Source: M3007 sp044224705 | GTDB taxonomy: Bacteria > Bacteroidota > Bacteroidia > Chitinophagales > Saprospiraceae | Direction: 5' to 3' | DNA length: 64,000 bases | NCBI GenBank assembly: GCA_044224705.1 | Contig: JBGAJY010000007.1 | Coordinates: 1-64,000, forward strand | Part shown: piece after piece, positions 26,168 through 35,282 of the stretch | Layout of the letters: every line of letters starts with the position of its first letter | Position numbering within the stretch: the first letter of the stretch is position 1 | Translations under genes and position numbers: made by a program | Notes under the pieces: generated by a model | What the model saw: the letters and a program-made list of their open reading frames with translations, nothing else | Database searches by the model: none | Told to the model about the DNA's origin: nothing

Positions 26168-27328
26168 TCAGGCGGTTTGCGTGGCGGGTTGGAGGATGGC
26201 AATAAGGTCTTCGTCGTTCACTTCTTTCTGCCGGTCGGCTACGTTCAGGAAGGCGGCGTACACCTCGTCGAGTTCCATTTTGGTCAAATTGAAACCGAGG
26301 CATTTGGCGCGGTAAGCGATTGCAGCGCGGCCGCTGCGCGCAGTGAGCACGATTCGGGAATGATCCACGCCCACTTCCAGGGGGTCGATGATCTCGTAAG
26401 TTTCGCGTTTTTTGATCACGCCGTCCTGGTGAATTCCGGAGGAATGCGCGAAGGCATTGGCGCCCACAATGGCTTTGTTGGGCTGTACCAGCACGCCCAT
26501 GTGATCCGACACCAATTGGCTGATAGGATTCAAGAGGCGGGTCTGGATGCCCGTGGAAAAGTTCAGATCGGGGTGCTGGCGAATGATCATCACTACTTCT
26601 TCGAGGGAGGTATTGCCGGCGCGTTCGCCGATGCCGTTGATGGTGCATTCCACTTGCCGGGCGCCGTTCTGGATCCCGGCCATCGAGTTGGCGGTAGCGA
26701 GTCCGAGGTCGTTGTGGCAGTGCGTGGAGAGGACGGCTTTTTCAATACCGCGCACATTTTCAAGCAGATAGCGCATTTTTCGACCGTATTGCTCGGGCAG
26801 GCAGTAACCTGTCGTGTCCGGGATGTTCAGCACTGTGGCGCCGGCCCGGATGGCTGCTTCGAGCACCCGGGCGAGGAATTCATTGTCGGCCCGGCCGGCG
26901 TCTTCGGCGTAAAATTCGACGTCTTCCACAAAGCTTTTGGCGTACCGAACGGCCGCGGCGGCGCGTTCGAGGATGTCCTCGTGTGTGGTGCGCAGTTTGT
27001 AGCGGATGTGCATTTCGGATACGCCGATACCCGTGTGAATGCGCGGGCGGCGGGCCGGTTTTAGTGCTTCGGCGGCTGCACGGATATCGGCCTCGACAGC
27101 CCGCGACAAACCGCAAACAACCGGCGACTGCACTGCTGCCGACACGGCGCGCACGGCTTCGAAGTCGCCCGGGCTCGACACCGGGAAGCCGGCTTCGATC
27201 ACGTCGACACCAAGCGATTCGAGGGCGCGGGCGATTTCAATTTTCTGGAAAGTATTCAGCTTGCAACCGGGGACCTGTTCTCCGTCGCGCAGCGTCGTAT
27301 CAAAAATCTGAATGCGGGTGCTGGACAT
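26168..27328 (-). CDS. leuA: 2-isopropylmalate synthase, short form without regulatory domain
   Basis: 386 residues. HMGL-like TIM barrel: FDTTLRDGEQVPG at the N-terminus, the metal-binding HCHNDLGLATANSMAG near residue 200, and GIGERAGNTSLEEVV following. The protein ends just after the linker helices (near EVNDEDLIAIL), so the about 130-residue C-terminal allosteric domain that carries leucine feedback in full-length LeuA is absent. A homocitrate-synthase-like activity is an alternative for short forms, but the direct fusion to leuCDB supports isopropylmalate synthase. It is the first gene of the block, with the helical-protein gene divergent. Confidence 0.92.
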   Translation of the reverse strand: MSSTRIQIFDTTLRDGEQVPGCKLNTFQKIEIARALESLGVDVIEAGFPVSSPGDFEAVRAVSAAVQSPVVCGLSRAVEADIRAAAEALKPARRPRIHTGIGVSEMHIRYKLRTTHEDILERAAAAVRYAKSFVEDVEFYAEDAGRADNEFLARVLEAAIRAGATVLNIPDTTGYCLPEQYGRKMRYLLENVRGIEKAVLSTHCHNDLGLATANSMAGIQNGARQVECTINGIGERAGNTSLEEVVMIIRQHPDLNFSTGIQTRLLNPISQLVSDHMGVLVQPNKAIVGANAFAHSSGIHQDGVIKKRETYEIIDPLEVGVDHSRIVLTARSGRAAIAYRAKCLGFNLTKMELDEVYAAFLNVADRQKEVNDEDLIAILQPATQTA

Positions 27329-27492
27329 ACCGTTCGGCGAGGATTTGATGAAACATTCAATCTTTGCCGGTAAAATTAGGCGGGTGTTTCCCCTGCTGAA
27401 GAATCAAAAAAAAATGTTACTCCGGCCGCGATCGGGTGTGTTTTTTTACATAAAATATTGATTGTTAATTTTTTACGAGAGCAGTTTCTACG

Positions 27493-29052
27493 ATGGCCAA
27501 ACAAAAAACAGACGACCTGATCCGGCTGATCCATTCGCTGACCAAGGCGGAAAAACGGCATTTCCGCCTGTTCGTGCAGCGCAGGCAGTCGTCGGAGGAG
27601 ATGTTGTTTCTGCGCCTGTTCGACTACCTCGACAAGCACGAGGAATACCGGGAAGCGGCAGTGCTGAAAAAACTGCCGGACATCAAAAAAAGTCAGCTGC
27701 CCAACCTCAAAGCCCACCTCTACGGGCAGTTGCTGACCAGCCTGCGCCTGCTCCACAAAAACAGCAACGACGACATTCTGCTGCGCGAAATGATCGACTA
27801 CGCCAGGGTTTTGTACAACAAAGGCCTGTACCGGCCCAGCCTGAACTACCTGGAAAAGGTGAAACACCGGGCGCAAAAACTGAACTACCAGGCCATTGCG
27901 CTGGAATCTATCGAATTTGAGAAACTTATTGAAAGCCAGTATGTTACGCAAAGCATACAGGGCCGTGCCGGCGAACTGAGCAGCCAAAGCCAGGTGTTGA
28001 ACCAGGTGATTGAAAAAGCCAACCTGTTCTCCAGTTTGTCGCTGCAGATGTATGCCTTGTTCCTCAAATCGGGCTTTGCTCGTAATGCGGCCGATTACGA
28101 GAAGGTGCAGGACTTTTTTGAGGCGCACAAACCGGCAGTCGGGTTCCTGGAACTGGATTTCTGGGGGAAGATTTATTACTGCCAGTCGCACGTTTGGCTG
28201 TACTATATCGGGCAGCAATTTTCAGCCTGCTACCGGCATGTGTACACGTGGGTGCAGCTGTTCGAGGACGACCCTTCGATGAAAATCCATCACCCGGCGC
28301 TGTACCTGAAAGGCCTGCACAATTTGCTGGGCACGCTGTTTAATACACTGGATTACAATCGTTTCTGTGCCCAATTGAATCGCCTGGAGCAATTCCCGCA
28401 GCAGGTCGGAGGGGTCATGGATAACAATGTCGAAGGTCTTTTTCAGCTTTACCGCTACCTGCATCGCATCGACAAACATTATTTGGAGGGTTCGTATGAA
28501 GATGGGTTACAACTCGTGCCGGAACTTGCCCGGGCCATCGAGCAGGAGACCTATAATTGGGATGACCACCGGATCATGGTCCTGAATTACCGCATCGGAT
28601 GCCTTTATTTTGCCGTGGGCGACAACGACAATTCGATCCATTACCTGAACCGGATCATCAATCAGAAAAACCCGGATTACCGCGCCGATATCCAGTGTTT
28701 TGCGCGGATTCTGAGCCTGATCGCGCACTTCGAACTGGGCAACGCGCGGCTTTTGGAATACCAAATCAAGTCGGTATACCGCTTTTTACTACAAATGGAG
28801 GATCTGCACCAGGTCCAGAAAGAGATTTTCGGTTTCCTGCGCCGCACCCCGAGCATGCGCCGTGACATGCTGTTGGGCGAGTTCAAGCGTCTGCACGATA
28901 AATTGCTGCCGCTGGCGTCCGATCCCTTTGAGCGGAGGTCGTTCATGTACCTCGATATCCTGTCGTGGCTGGAAAGCAAATTGCAGCATCGCCCATTGTC
29001 CGCCATCGTGCAGGAAAAATTTTTGGAGCGGACTCAGTCTGTAAAACAATAG
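27493..29052 (+). CDS. Helical repeat protein of unknown function
   Basis: 519 residues, no signal peptide, no membrane segment. It is almost fully alpha-helical, with repeated patterns resembling TPR-type solenoids (for example YNKGLYRPSLNYLEKVKHRAQ and YFAVGDNDNSIHYLNRIINQ). The N-terminus is basic (LTKAEKRHFRLFVQRR). I do not recognise a named family; similar uncharacterised proteins are expected in Saprospiria. It is divergent from leuA, separated by 164 bases, and probably monocistronic because a weak hairpin follows the stop. A cytoplasmic scaffold or partner-binding role is only a guess. Confidence 0.75.
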   Translation: MAKQKTDDLIRLIHSLTKAEKRHFRLFVQRRQSSEEMLFLRLFDYLDKHEEYREAAVLKKLPDIKKSQLPNLKAHLYGQLLTSLRLLHKNSNDDILLREMIDYARVLYNKGLYRPSLNYLEKVKHRAQKLNYQAIALESIEFEKLIESQYVTQSIQGRAGELSSQSQVLNQVIEKANLFSSLSLQMYALFLKSGFARNAADYEKVQDFFEAHKPAVGFLELDFWGKIYYCQSHVWLYYIGQQFSACYRHVYTWVQLFEDDPSMKIHHPALYLKGLHNLLGTLFNTLDYNRFCAQLNRLEQFPQQVGGVMDNNVEGLFQLYRYLHRIDKHYLEGSYEDGLQLVPELARAIEQETYNWDDHRIMVLNYRIGCLYFAVGDNDNSIHYLNRIINQKNPDYRADIQCFARILSLIAHFELGNARLLEYQIKSVYRFLLQMEDLHQVQKEIFGFLRRTPSMRRDMLLGEFKRLHDKLLPLASDPFERRSFMYLDILSWLESKLQHRPLSAIVQEKFLERTQSVKQ

Positions 29053-29071
29053 CCCGTTATGCGGGTTTGTT
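29051..29071 (+). terminator. Weak terminator after helical-protein gene
   Basis: AGCCCG / CGGGTT stem around the stop codon with a TTTGTTTTG tail. Short and imperfect. Confidence 0.4.
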
Positions 29072-29208
29072 TTGGGACCTGCACCTTGCCGCAAAATCGG
29101 ATTTTGGGAAAAATCGTTTTCGTGAATTTTCAATTCGTTTTACAAAATGACGTTTTTGCAATTATTCATTTTGACGATACAAGATTGACAAGTTATTACA
29201 ATTGCGAT
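29072..29208. other. Intergenic stretch upstream of the amt promoter
   Basis: An AT-rich spacer between the weak hairpin and the -33 element of amt. No conserved RNA, binding-site repeat or small gene was recognised. Confidence 0.5.
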
Positions 29209-29240
29209 TTGCAGGTTTCCCAAAATTTAAAATACATTTG
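29209..29240 (+). promoter_or_regulatory. Bacteroidota-type promoter of the amt-gltB-gltD operon
   Basis: TTG at 29209-29211 and TACATTTG at 29233-29240, spacing 21 bases, fits the -33 TTG / -7 TAnnTTTG consensus. Predicted start of transcription is near 29246, giving a leader of about 135 bases before ATG 29381. Confidence 0.6.
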
Positions 29241-29380
29241 CCTTGCACACCGGCAAAGTCTTCCGACAAAATGCTCGTTGCGTTTCCCTTTCCAAATAGT
29301 CTGACCAACACCCTTGTTTGCCTCTTGCAGAACAACATTCTGCCTGGGTGCTCCTTGTTAACAACCAGTATTGGAACACT

Positions 29381-30769
29381 ATGGAACGGAAATGGCTTTT
29401 CCCCTTTTTGATATTGACCCTGATAGTAGTGGCCGCGATTTTCATCCCCTTCCCTGGGTCGGATGAGGCTGGCCTGGCTGCCCTGAATGCCGCCGACACG
29501 GCCTGGATGCTGATGGCCGCCGGTCTGGTGTTGCTCATGACGCCCGGTTTGTCGTTCTTTTACGGCGGCATGGTGAGTTTTCGGAATGTGGTCTCCACGA
29601 TGCTGCAAAGTTTTATCTCGCTCGGGGTGGTGAGCCTGCTGTGGGTCGTTGTGGGATTTAGCCTCGCCTTTGGCGACAGCATGGGCGGTATCATAGGCAA
29701 TCCGGGTACTTACCTGTTTTTTCAGAAGGTGGGCCTGGCGCCCGATGCGGCACTTTCGCCGACCATTCCGCTGCTGTTGTTCGCGCTGTTTCAACTCAAA
29801 TTTGCCATCATCACACCCGCTCTGATCACCGGCAGTTTTGCCGAGCGTATCCGTTTTTCAGGTTATTTGCTGTTCATCGTCTTGTTTACCCTGTTCATTT
29901 ACACGCCTTTGGCGCACTGGACCTGGCACCCGCAGGGATTCCTGCGACAAATGGGCGTGCTCGATTTCGCCGGCGGCACGGTGGTGCACATGTCGGCGGG
30001 TTTCGCGGCCCTGGCAGCGGCCGTATTCCTCGGCAAACGCCAGCGGCACGGCCGGGAGACGAGTCCGGCCAATATACCGTTTGTCGTGCTGGGCACCGGT
30101 TTGTTGTGGTTCGGCTGGTTCGGCTTCAATGCCGGCTCGGCACTGGCAGCCAACGGAACGGCCACTTTGGCATTTGCTACCACCAATTTTGCCTCCGCTG
30201 CGGCCATGCTCGCCTGGGTGTTTTTCGACGCCCTGGCTGGCCGGAAAATTTCGGCCCTGGGCGCTTGTATCGGCGCAGTGGTTGGTCTGGTGGCCATCAC
30301 GCCCGCCGCGGGTTTCGTGACCATCGGGCAAAGCCTGTTCATCGGATTTGCGGCCGCCATCATCAGCAATATCACGGTGCATCTGTTCAACCGCCGCGGC
30401 AACATCGACGACACCCTCGACGTGTTCCCCTGTCACGGGATGGGCGGCATCGTGGGCATGGTCTGCACGGGCATATTTGCCCAAAACGTGGGTCTGTTTT
30501 ACGGCCAAACACAGACATTCCTCTACCACCTGCTGGCCCTGGTGATCGTGGGCGTCTTCACTTTCGGAGGCTCTTATCTATTGCTGATGCTGGCCAATGC
30601 CATCGTGCCGCTCAGGGTGACGCCCGAGGAGGAACGGCTGGGTCTGGACATTTCCCAACACGACGAACGGATGACCTCTTTTGAGGAACGATTGAGCGAG
30701 TTTTTCGGAGACAAAGCCGTCGAAAACGGCAACGGAAAGGCTGTCAAACCTTATGTTCCACACAGGTAA
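29381..30769 (+). CDS. amt: Ammonium transporter, Amt family
   Basis: 462 residues from ATG 29381 (MERKWLFPFLIL); an upstream in-frame codon would add an unlikely hydrophilic piece before the first hydrophobic segment. About 11-12 membrane helices. Family motifs: FFYGGMVSFRNVVSTM near residue 65, DFAGGTVVHMSAG with the first pore His near 200, WFGWFGFNAGSAL, and FPCHGMGGIVGM with the second pore His near 350. Takes up ammonium or ammonia through the inner membrane. The 3' end overlaps gltB by 17 bases, so uptake and assimilation are coupled. Confidence 0.96.
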   Translation: MERKWLFPFLILTLIVVAAIFIPFPGSDEAGLAALNAADTAWMLMAAGLVLLMTPGLSFFYGGMVSFRNVVSTMLQSFISLGVVSLLWVVVGFSLAFGDSMGGIIGNPGTYLFFQKVGLAPDAALSPTIPLLLFALFQLKFAIITPALITGSFAERIRFSGYLLFIVLFTLFIYTPLAHWTWHPQGFLRQMGVLDFAGGTVVHMSAGFAALAAAVFLGKRQRHGRETSPANIPFVVLGTGLLWFGWFGFNAGSALAANGTATLAFATTNFASAAAMLAWVFFDALAGRKISALGACIGAVVGLVAITPAAGFVTIGQSLFIGFAAAIISNITVHLFNRRGNIDDTLDVFPCHGMGGIVGMVCTGIFAQNVGLFYGQTQTFLYHLLALVIVGVFTFGGSYLLLMLANAIVPLRVTPEEERLGLDISQHDERMTSFEERLSEFFGDKAVENGNGKAVKPYVPHR

Positions 30770-33700
30770 CTCATCCAGCGCACGGGGTCTGTACACCCCA
30801 CAATTCGAATCCGACGCTTGCGGAACGGGCTTCATCGCCAATCTTCATGGCCGGAAAAGTTACGCCATCGTGCAGGATGCACTCACCATGCTGGCCAACA
30901 TGGAACACCGGGGAGCCACCGGCCGGGAAGAAAACAGCGGCGACGGCGCAGGTATCCTGCTCCAGATTCCGCACGATTTTTTTCAACTGGAAACACTTCA
31001 TCACGGGTTCGACCTGCCTGCGCCGGGTGAATATGGCGCAGGCATGGTCTTTTTTCCACGTGACGCTGCGTTGCGTCAGGCTTGTCGAACTTTAATGAAC
31101 GACCTCGCAGATGCCCTCGGGTTTGAAGTATTGGGCTACAGGACGGTGCCGACCGATAACCGCGCCCTCGGCGAAACCGCCCGATCCGCGGAACCGCTCA
31201 TGGAGCAGATTTTTGTAAAGCCTGAAACGATCTTGGACCGAAAGACCCTGGAACGGCGCTTGTACGTGCTGCGCAAATTTGCACATTCGAGTATTTACCG
31301 CGCCATGCCGGCCGTGAGCGAAGACTTTTACATTGCCTCGCTGTCGGGCAGCACGATCGTGTACAAAGGTCAGCTGACCGCGGGGCAGTTGCGCGGTTAT
31401 TTTCCAGACCTGGCTAATACCCATTTCAAATCTGCCATTGCGGTCATCCACGCGCGTTTTTCGACCAATACGATACCAAAATGGCGGCTGGCGCAGCCTT
31501 TTCGCTACATCGCCCACAACGGTGAAATCAATACCATTCAAGGCAATGTGCGCTGGTGGGAAGCGCGTGAGCCGTTGATGAAAAGCCCATTTTTCGAGGC
31601 GGACGAACTGGAAAAACTGAAGCCCGTTTGTGGCAAAAACCTGTCGGACAGCGCTGTTTTCGACAACGTACTGGAGTTCCTGCACCTGGCCGGCCGCTCT
31701 TTGCCGCATGCCCTGATGATGATGATCCCCGAAGCCTGGCAGCACGACGAACAAATGGACGACGACCGCCGCGCTTTTTACGAGTACCACGCGCAATTGA
31801 TGGAGCCCTGGGACGGCCCTGCCGCCATCTGCTTCACCGACGGTGTCGTGGTTGGCGCCACACTTGACCGCAACGGCCTTCGCCCCTTGCGCTATTGTGT
31901 GCTCGACGACGGCCGGCTGATGGCCGCATCGGAAGCCGGGGCGCTCCCTGTCGATGAGGCAAGGGTACTCGCAAAAGGCCGTTTACAAGCCGGCAAAATG
32001 CTGTTGGCCGACCTGGACCAACAGTGTATCGTGGCCGATGACGACATCAAACGAATCATTTGCTCGCGTTTCCCCTATCGCGACTGGCTGCGCGAAAATA
32101 CGGTTCGACTGGAAGATTTGGCAATGCCAAACAAAGATGGCGAGGGCCTTCCAAATACCTCATTATCAAGTATTCAGCAACAATTCGGCTATACCCGCGA
32201 AGACATCGAGGTCATCCTGAAACCGATGGCAACCCATGGCGAAGAACCCCTCGGCAGCATGGCTGTGGACACCCCCCTGGCAGTGTTGTCCAAATATCCG
32301 CAGCACATCAGTCTGTATTTCAAGCAGCTGTTTGCGCAGGTGACCAATCCGCCCATAGACCCGATCCGGGAGCGCGCCGTCATGTCTTTGTTCAGTCCCT
32401 TGGGCGGCGCTAAAAACCCTTTGGACCTTTATGATGAGCATCCCAGGAACATTCATCTCGACTCGCCGGTGTTGCAGAATGCCGAACTGGAGGCTTTGAA
32501 AAACCTGCGGCATGAGCATTTTCATGCGGTATCGCTTCCCGCTTTTTTCAGCGATGATGGTCAAAACGGCAGGTTGAAAGCTGCCCTGGACGCCCTCATC
32601 GCCATGGCAGAAGACAAGGTGCGCGGTGGCGCGAACCTCATCATTCTCAGCGACCGAAACACCGGCTCCGGACAGGCGCCGATTCCTTCCCTGCTCGCAA
32701 CCGGGGCTGTGCACCAGCATTTGATCCGAAACGGTTTGCGGCACGCCACTTCCATCCTGGTCGAAACGGGCGATGCGCGGGAAGTGCATCATCTGGCCGT
32801 GCTGCTCGGCTTCGGCGCCAATGCCGTTAATCCGTATCTGGCGCTCAACACCCTGGACAATTTGGCGGCAAATGCCGAACAATCAGCCGTTTGGAGGAAA
32901 AATTACTGCAAAGCCTGCGACAAGGGGCTGCTGAAAATTTTGTCCAAAATGGGCGTTTCCACCCTGCAGTCGTACATCGGCGGGCAGCAATTCGAAGCGT
33001 TGGGCATTGGCCAGGAGGTCATGGAATTTTGCTTTCCGGGCACCGTTTCCCGCATTGGCGGACTGGGTTTCGACGATCTGGCGCGCGAGGCGCTGGCCTG
33101 GCGCCGCCGGTCGCTCGACATGGTTGGAGATGAGGATATGCTCCCGCACGGCGGCATTTATCAATGGCAGCAGGACGGTGAGGCGCACCTTTTCGATCCG
33201 GCCACGATCCATTTGCTGCAACATGCCGTGCGTACCAATGATTACCAGGTGTATAAAAAGTACGCCCGTCGCGTCAATTCGCCAAAACATCAGGCGCTAA
33301 CCCTTCGCGGACTGTTGGGGTTCCGGCGCGGCCATCCGGTTCCCTTAAAGGAGGTAGAGCCCGTGGAGAACATCCTGCGTCGTTTTTCCAGCGGCGCCAT
33401 GTCGCTCGGCTCGCTCTCCGACGAGGCTCACCGCACGCTCGCCATTGCCATGAACCGCATCGGCGCCAAAAGCAACTGCGGCGAAGGCGGCGAACCGGAA
33501 GCCCGCTACCGGATGCTGCCGGATGGCGACAGCGCGAGAAGCGCCATCAAACAAGTTGCTTCGGGCCGGTTTGGCGTCACAAGCGCCTACCTGGCCCATG
33601 CCGACGAACTCCAGATCAAAATGGCGCAAGGCGCCAAACCCGGCGAAGGCGGCCAGCTTCCGGGCCATAAAGTGGACGAATTCATCGCCAAAGTGCGGCA

Positions 33701-35279
33701 TTCCACGCCGGGAGTAGCGCTCATTTCACCACCCCCGCACCACGATATTTACTCTATCGAAGACCTGGCTCAATTGATTTTTGACCTTAAAAATGCCAAT
33801 CCGAAGGCAAAAATTTCCGTCAAACTTGTGGCCAAGGCAGGTGTCGGCATCATCGCAGCCGGCGTGGTAAAAGCCAAAGCCGACGCCATCCTGATCTCGG
33901 GCCACGACGGCGGCACGGGCGCGTCTCCCCTCGGCAGTATCCGGCATGCAGGCCTGCCCTGGGAGCTCGGGCTCTCCGAAACACACCAGACTTTGGTGAG
34001 GAACGGTCTTAGAAACAGGGTCCGCCTGCAAACCGATGGGCAAATTCGGACCGGCCAGGACCTCGCCTTCGCCACCCTGCTGGGCGCCGATGAATGGGGC
34101 GTTGCCACTGCCGCGCTCGTGGCCGAAGGCTGCATTCTGATGCGAAAATGCCACCTCAATACCTGCCCGGTCGGGATTGCCACACAGGACCCTGAGTTGC
34201 GCAAATATTTCACCGGGAAGCCCGAACACCTCGTCAATTTTTTCACCTTTTTGGCGCAGGAACTGCGCGAGATCATGGCCGAACTCGGCTTTCGCAGCGT
34301 AGCGGAAATGGTCGGCCGGGTGGAAATGCTCAAGGAAAAAGACCACCTGGAAGGCAAAGCCCGCTTGCTCGACCTGGGCCCCTTGCTCTACAAGGAGGAG
34401 CCCCCCGTTGATCATTTGCCTTGGGAGGCTGCCAAACGGCATGGCTCCCCGGGCCTGTTGCAGGGCGCGCTGGACGTGCAACTGATTCAACGAACCCGGC
34501 TTGCCCTCGACCAGGCCGCGCCATTTCAATCGGTCTTTCCGGTGAATAACCAGCGCCGCTCAGTGGGCACCATGTTGTCTTACGAAATCAGCCGGCGCTG
34601 GCACAGCGCGGGGCTGCCCGAGTCCTGCATCGGGCTGCATTTTCACGGGTCGGCCGGGCAAAGTTTCGCTGCATTTGGCGCGAAAGGGCTGGAATTCTTG
34701 CTGGAAGGAGAAGCCAACGACTATTTCGGCAAAGGGCTTTCCGGAGCGCGGCTGATCGTCATTCCGGACCGGCACGCCCGTTTTGAAGCCGCCGAAAACG
34801 TGATCATTGGCAATGTCGCGCTCATGGGCGCCACCTCAGGCGAAGCTTACCTGAGCGGTCAGGCCGGAGAGCGTTTCGCGGTGCGCAACAGCGGCGCGCG
34901 GGCGGTCGTGGAGGGTGTCGGCGACCACGCCTGCGAGTACATGACAGGCGGAATTGTCGTGGTACTCGGAGCCACCGGTCGCAATTTCGCGGCCGGCATG
35001 ACCGGCGGAGAAGCCTACGTATTCGATCCGCAGGGCGTCTTTTCAAAAAAATACAACCCGGACAACGTAGACCTGGAAATTCCGGACGAACAGGACCTGA
35101 GTATGCTGCGCCTGTTGATCCGCAAACACTTCTGGTATGCCGGCAGCGGCAAAGCCGGCCAGTTGCTCCACAACTGGCCGACAGAACGGCAATACTTTGT
35201 CAAAGTGATGCCCCGGGATTACAAAAATGCTCTCGCCAAGGCTCGTTCACACACTCGCCAACTCATCACCGTCCGCTGA
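30753..35279 (+). CDS. gltB: Glutamate synthase large subunit
   Basis: 1508 residues. Makes two glutamates from glutamine and 2-oxoglutarate. The N-terminal nucleophile amidotransferase domain should begin at Cys23 (CGTGFIANLHG) after removal of a 22-residue propeptide. Then come the central domain, the FMN-binding synthase domain with KPGEGGQLPGHKV and HDGGTGASPLGS, and the 3Fe-4S Cys set in CILMRKCHLNTC (spacing 5 and 4). The C-terminal beta-helix domain has glycine-rich repeats (GGIVVVLGATGRNFAAGMTGG). Starts inside the end of amt; gltD follows after 3 bases. Confidence 0.97.
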   Translation: MFHTGNSSSARGLYTPQFESDACGTGFIANLHGRKSYAIVQDALTMLANMEHRGATGREENSGDGAGILLQIPHDFFQLETLHHGFDLPAPGEYGAGMVFFPRDAALRQACRTLMNDLADALGFEVLGYRTVPTDNRALGETARSAEPLMEQIFVKPETILDRKTLERRLYVLRKFAHSSIYRAMPAVSEDFYIASLSGSTIVYKGQLTAGQLRGYFPDLANTHFKSAIAVIHARFSTNTIPKWRLAQPFRYIAHNGEINTIQGNVRWWEAREPLMKSPFFEADELEKLKPVCGKNLSDSAVFDNVLEFLHLAGRSLPHALMMMIPEAWQHDEQMDDDRRAFYEYHAQLMEPWDGPAAICFTDGVVVGATLDRNGLRPLRYCVLDDGRLMAASEAGALPVDEARVLAKGRLQAGKMLLADLDQQCIVADDDIKRIICSRFPYRDWLRENTVRLEDLAMPNKDGEGLPNTSLSSIQQQFGYTREDIEVILKPMATHGEEPLGSMAVDTPLAVLSKYPQHISLYFKQLFAQVTNPPIDPIRERAVMSLFSPLGGAKNPLDLYDEHPRNIHLDSPVLQNAELEALKNLRHEHFHAVSLPAFFSDDGQNGRLKAALDALIAMAEDKVRGGANLIILSDRNTGSGQAPIPSLLATGAVHQHLIRNGLRHATSILVETGDAREVHHLAVLLGFGANAVNPYLALNTLDNLAANAEQSAVWRKNYCKACDKGLLKILSKMGVSTLQSYIGGQQFEALGIGQEVMEFCFPGTVSRIGGLGFDDLAREALAWRRRSLDMVGDEDMLPHGGIYQWQQDGEAHLFDPATIHLLQHAVRTNDYQVYKKYARRVNSPKHQALTLRGLLGFRRGHPVPLKEVEPVENILRRFSSGAMSLGSLSDEAHRTLAIAMNRIGAKSNCGEGGEPEARYRMLPDGDSARSAIKQVASGRFGVTSAYLAHADELQIKMAQGAKPGEGGQLPGHKVDEFIAKVRHSTPGVALISPPPHHDIYSIEDLAQLIFDLKNANPKAKISVKLVAKAGVGIIAAGVVKAKADAILISGHDGGTGASPLGSIRHAGLPWELGLSETHQTLVRNGLRNRVRLQTDGQIRTGQDLAFATLLGADEWGVATAALVAEGCILMRKCHLNTCPVGIATQDPELRKYFTGKPEHLVNFFTFLAQELREIMAELGFRSVAEMVGRVEMLKEKDHLEGKARLLDLGPLLYKEEPPVDHLPWEAAKRHGSPGLLQGALDVQLIQRTRLALDQAAPFQSVFPVNNQRRSVGTMLSYEISRRWHSAGLPESCIGLHFHGSAGQSFAAFGAKGLEFLLEGEANDYFGKGLSGARLIVIPDRHARFEAAENVIIGNVALMGATSGEAYLSGQAGERFAVRNSGARAVVEGVGDHACEYMTGGIVVVLGATGRNFAAGMTGGEAYVFDPQGVFSKKYNPDNVDLEIPDEQDLSMLRLLIRKHFWYAGSGKAGQLLHNWPTERQYFVKVMPRDYKNALAKARSHTRQLITVR

Positions 35280-35282
35280 GCC

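Noticed and set aside
25135..27064. Plus-strand frames (356 and 300 codons) opposite leuC and leuA
   Set aside because: Shadows of GC-rich coding sequence; leuC and leuA are certain on the other strand.
27329..27492. Leader peptide or attenuator before leuA
   Set aside because: No short frame rich in Leu, Ile or Val codons and no terminator/antiterminator pair was found.
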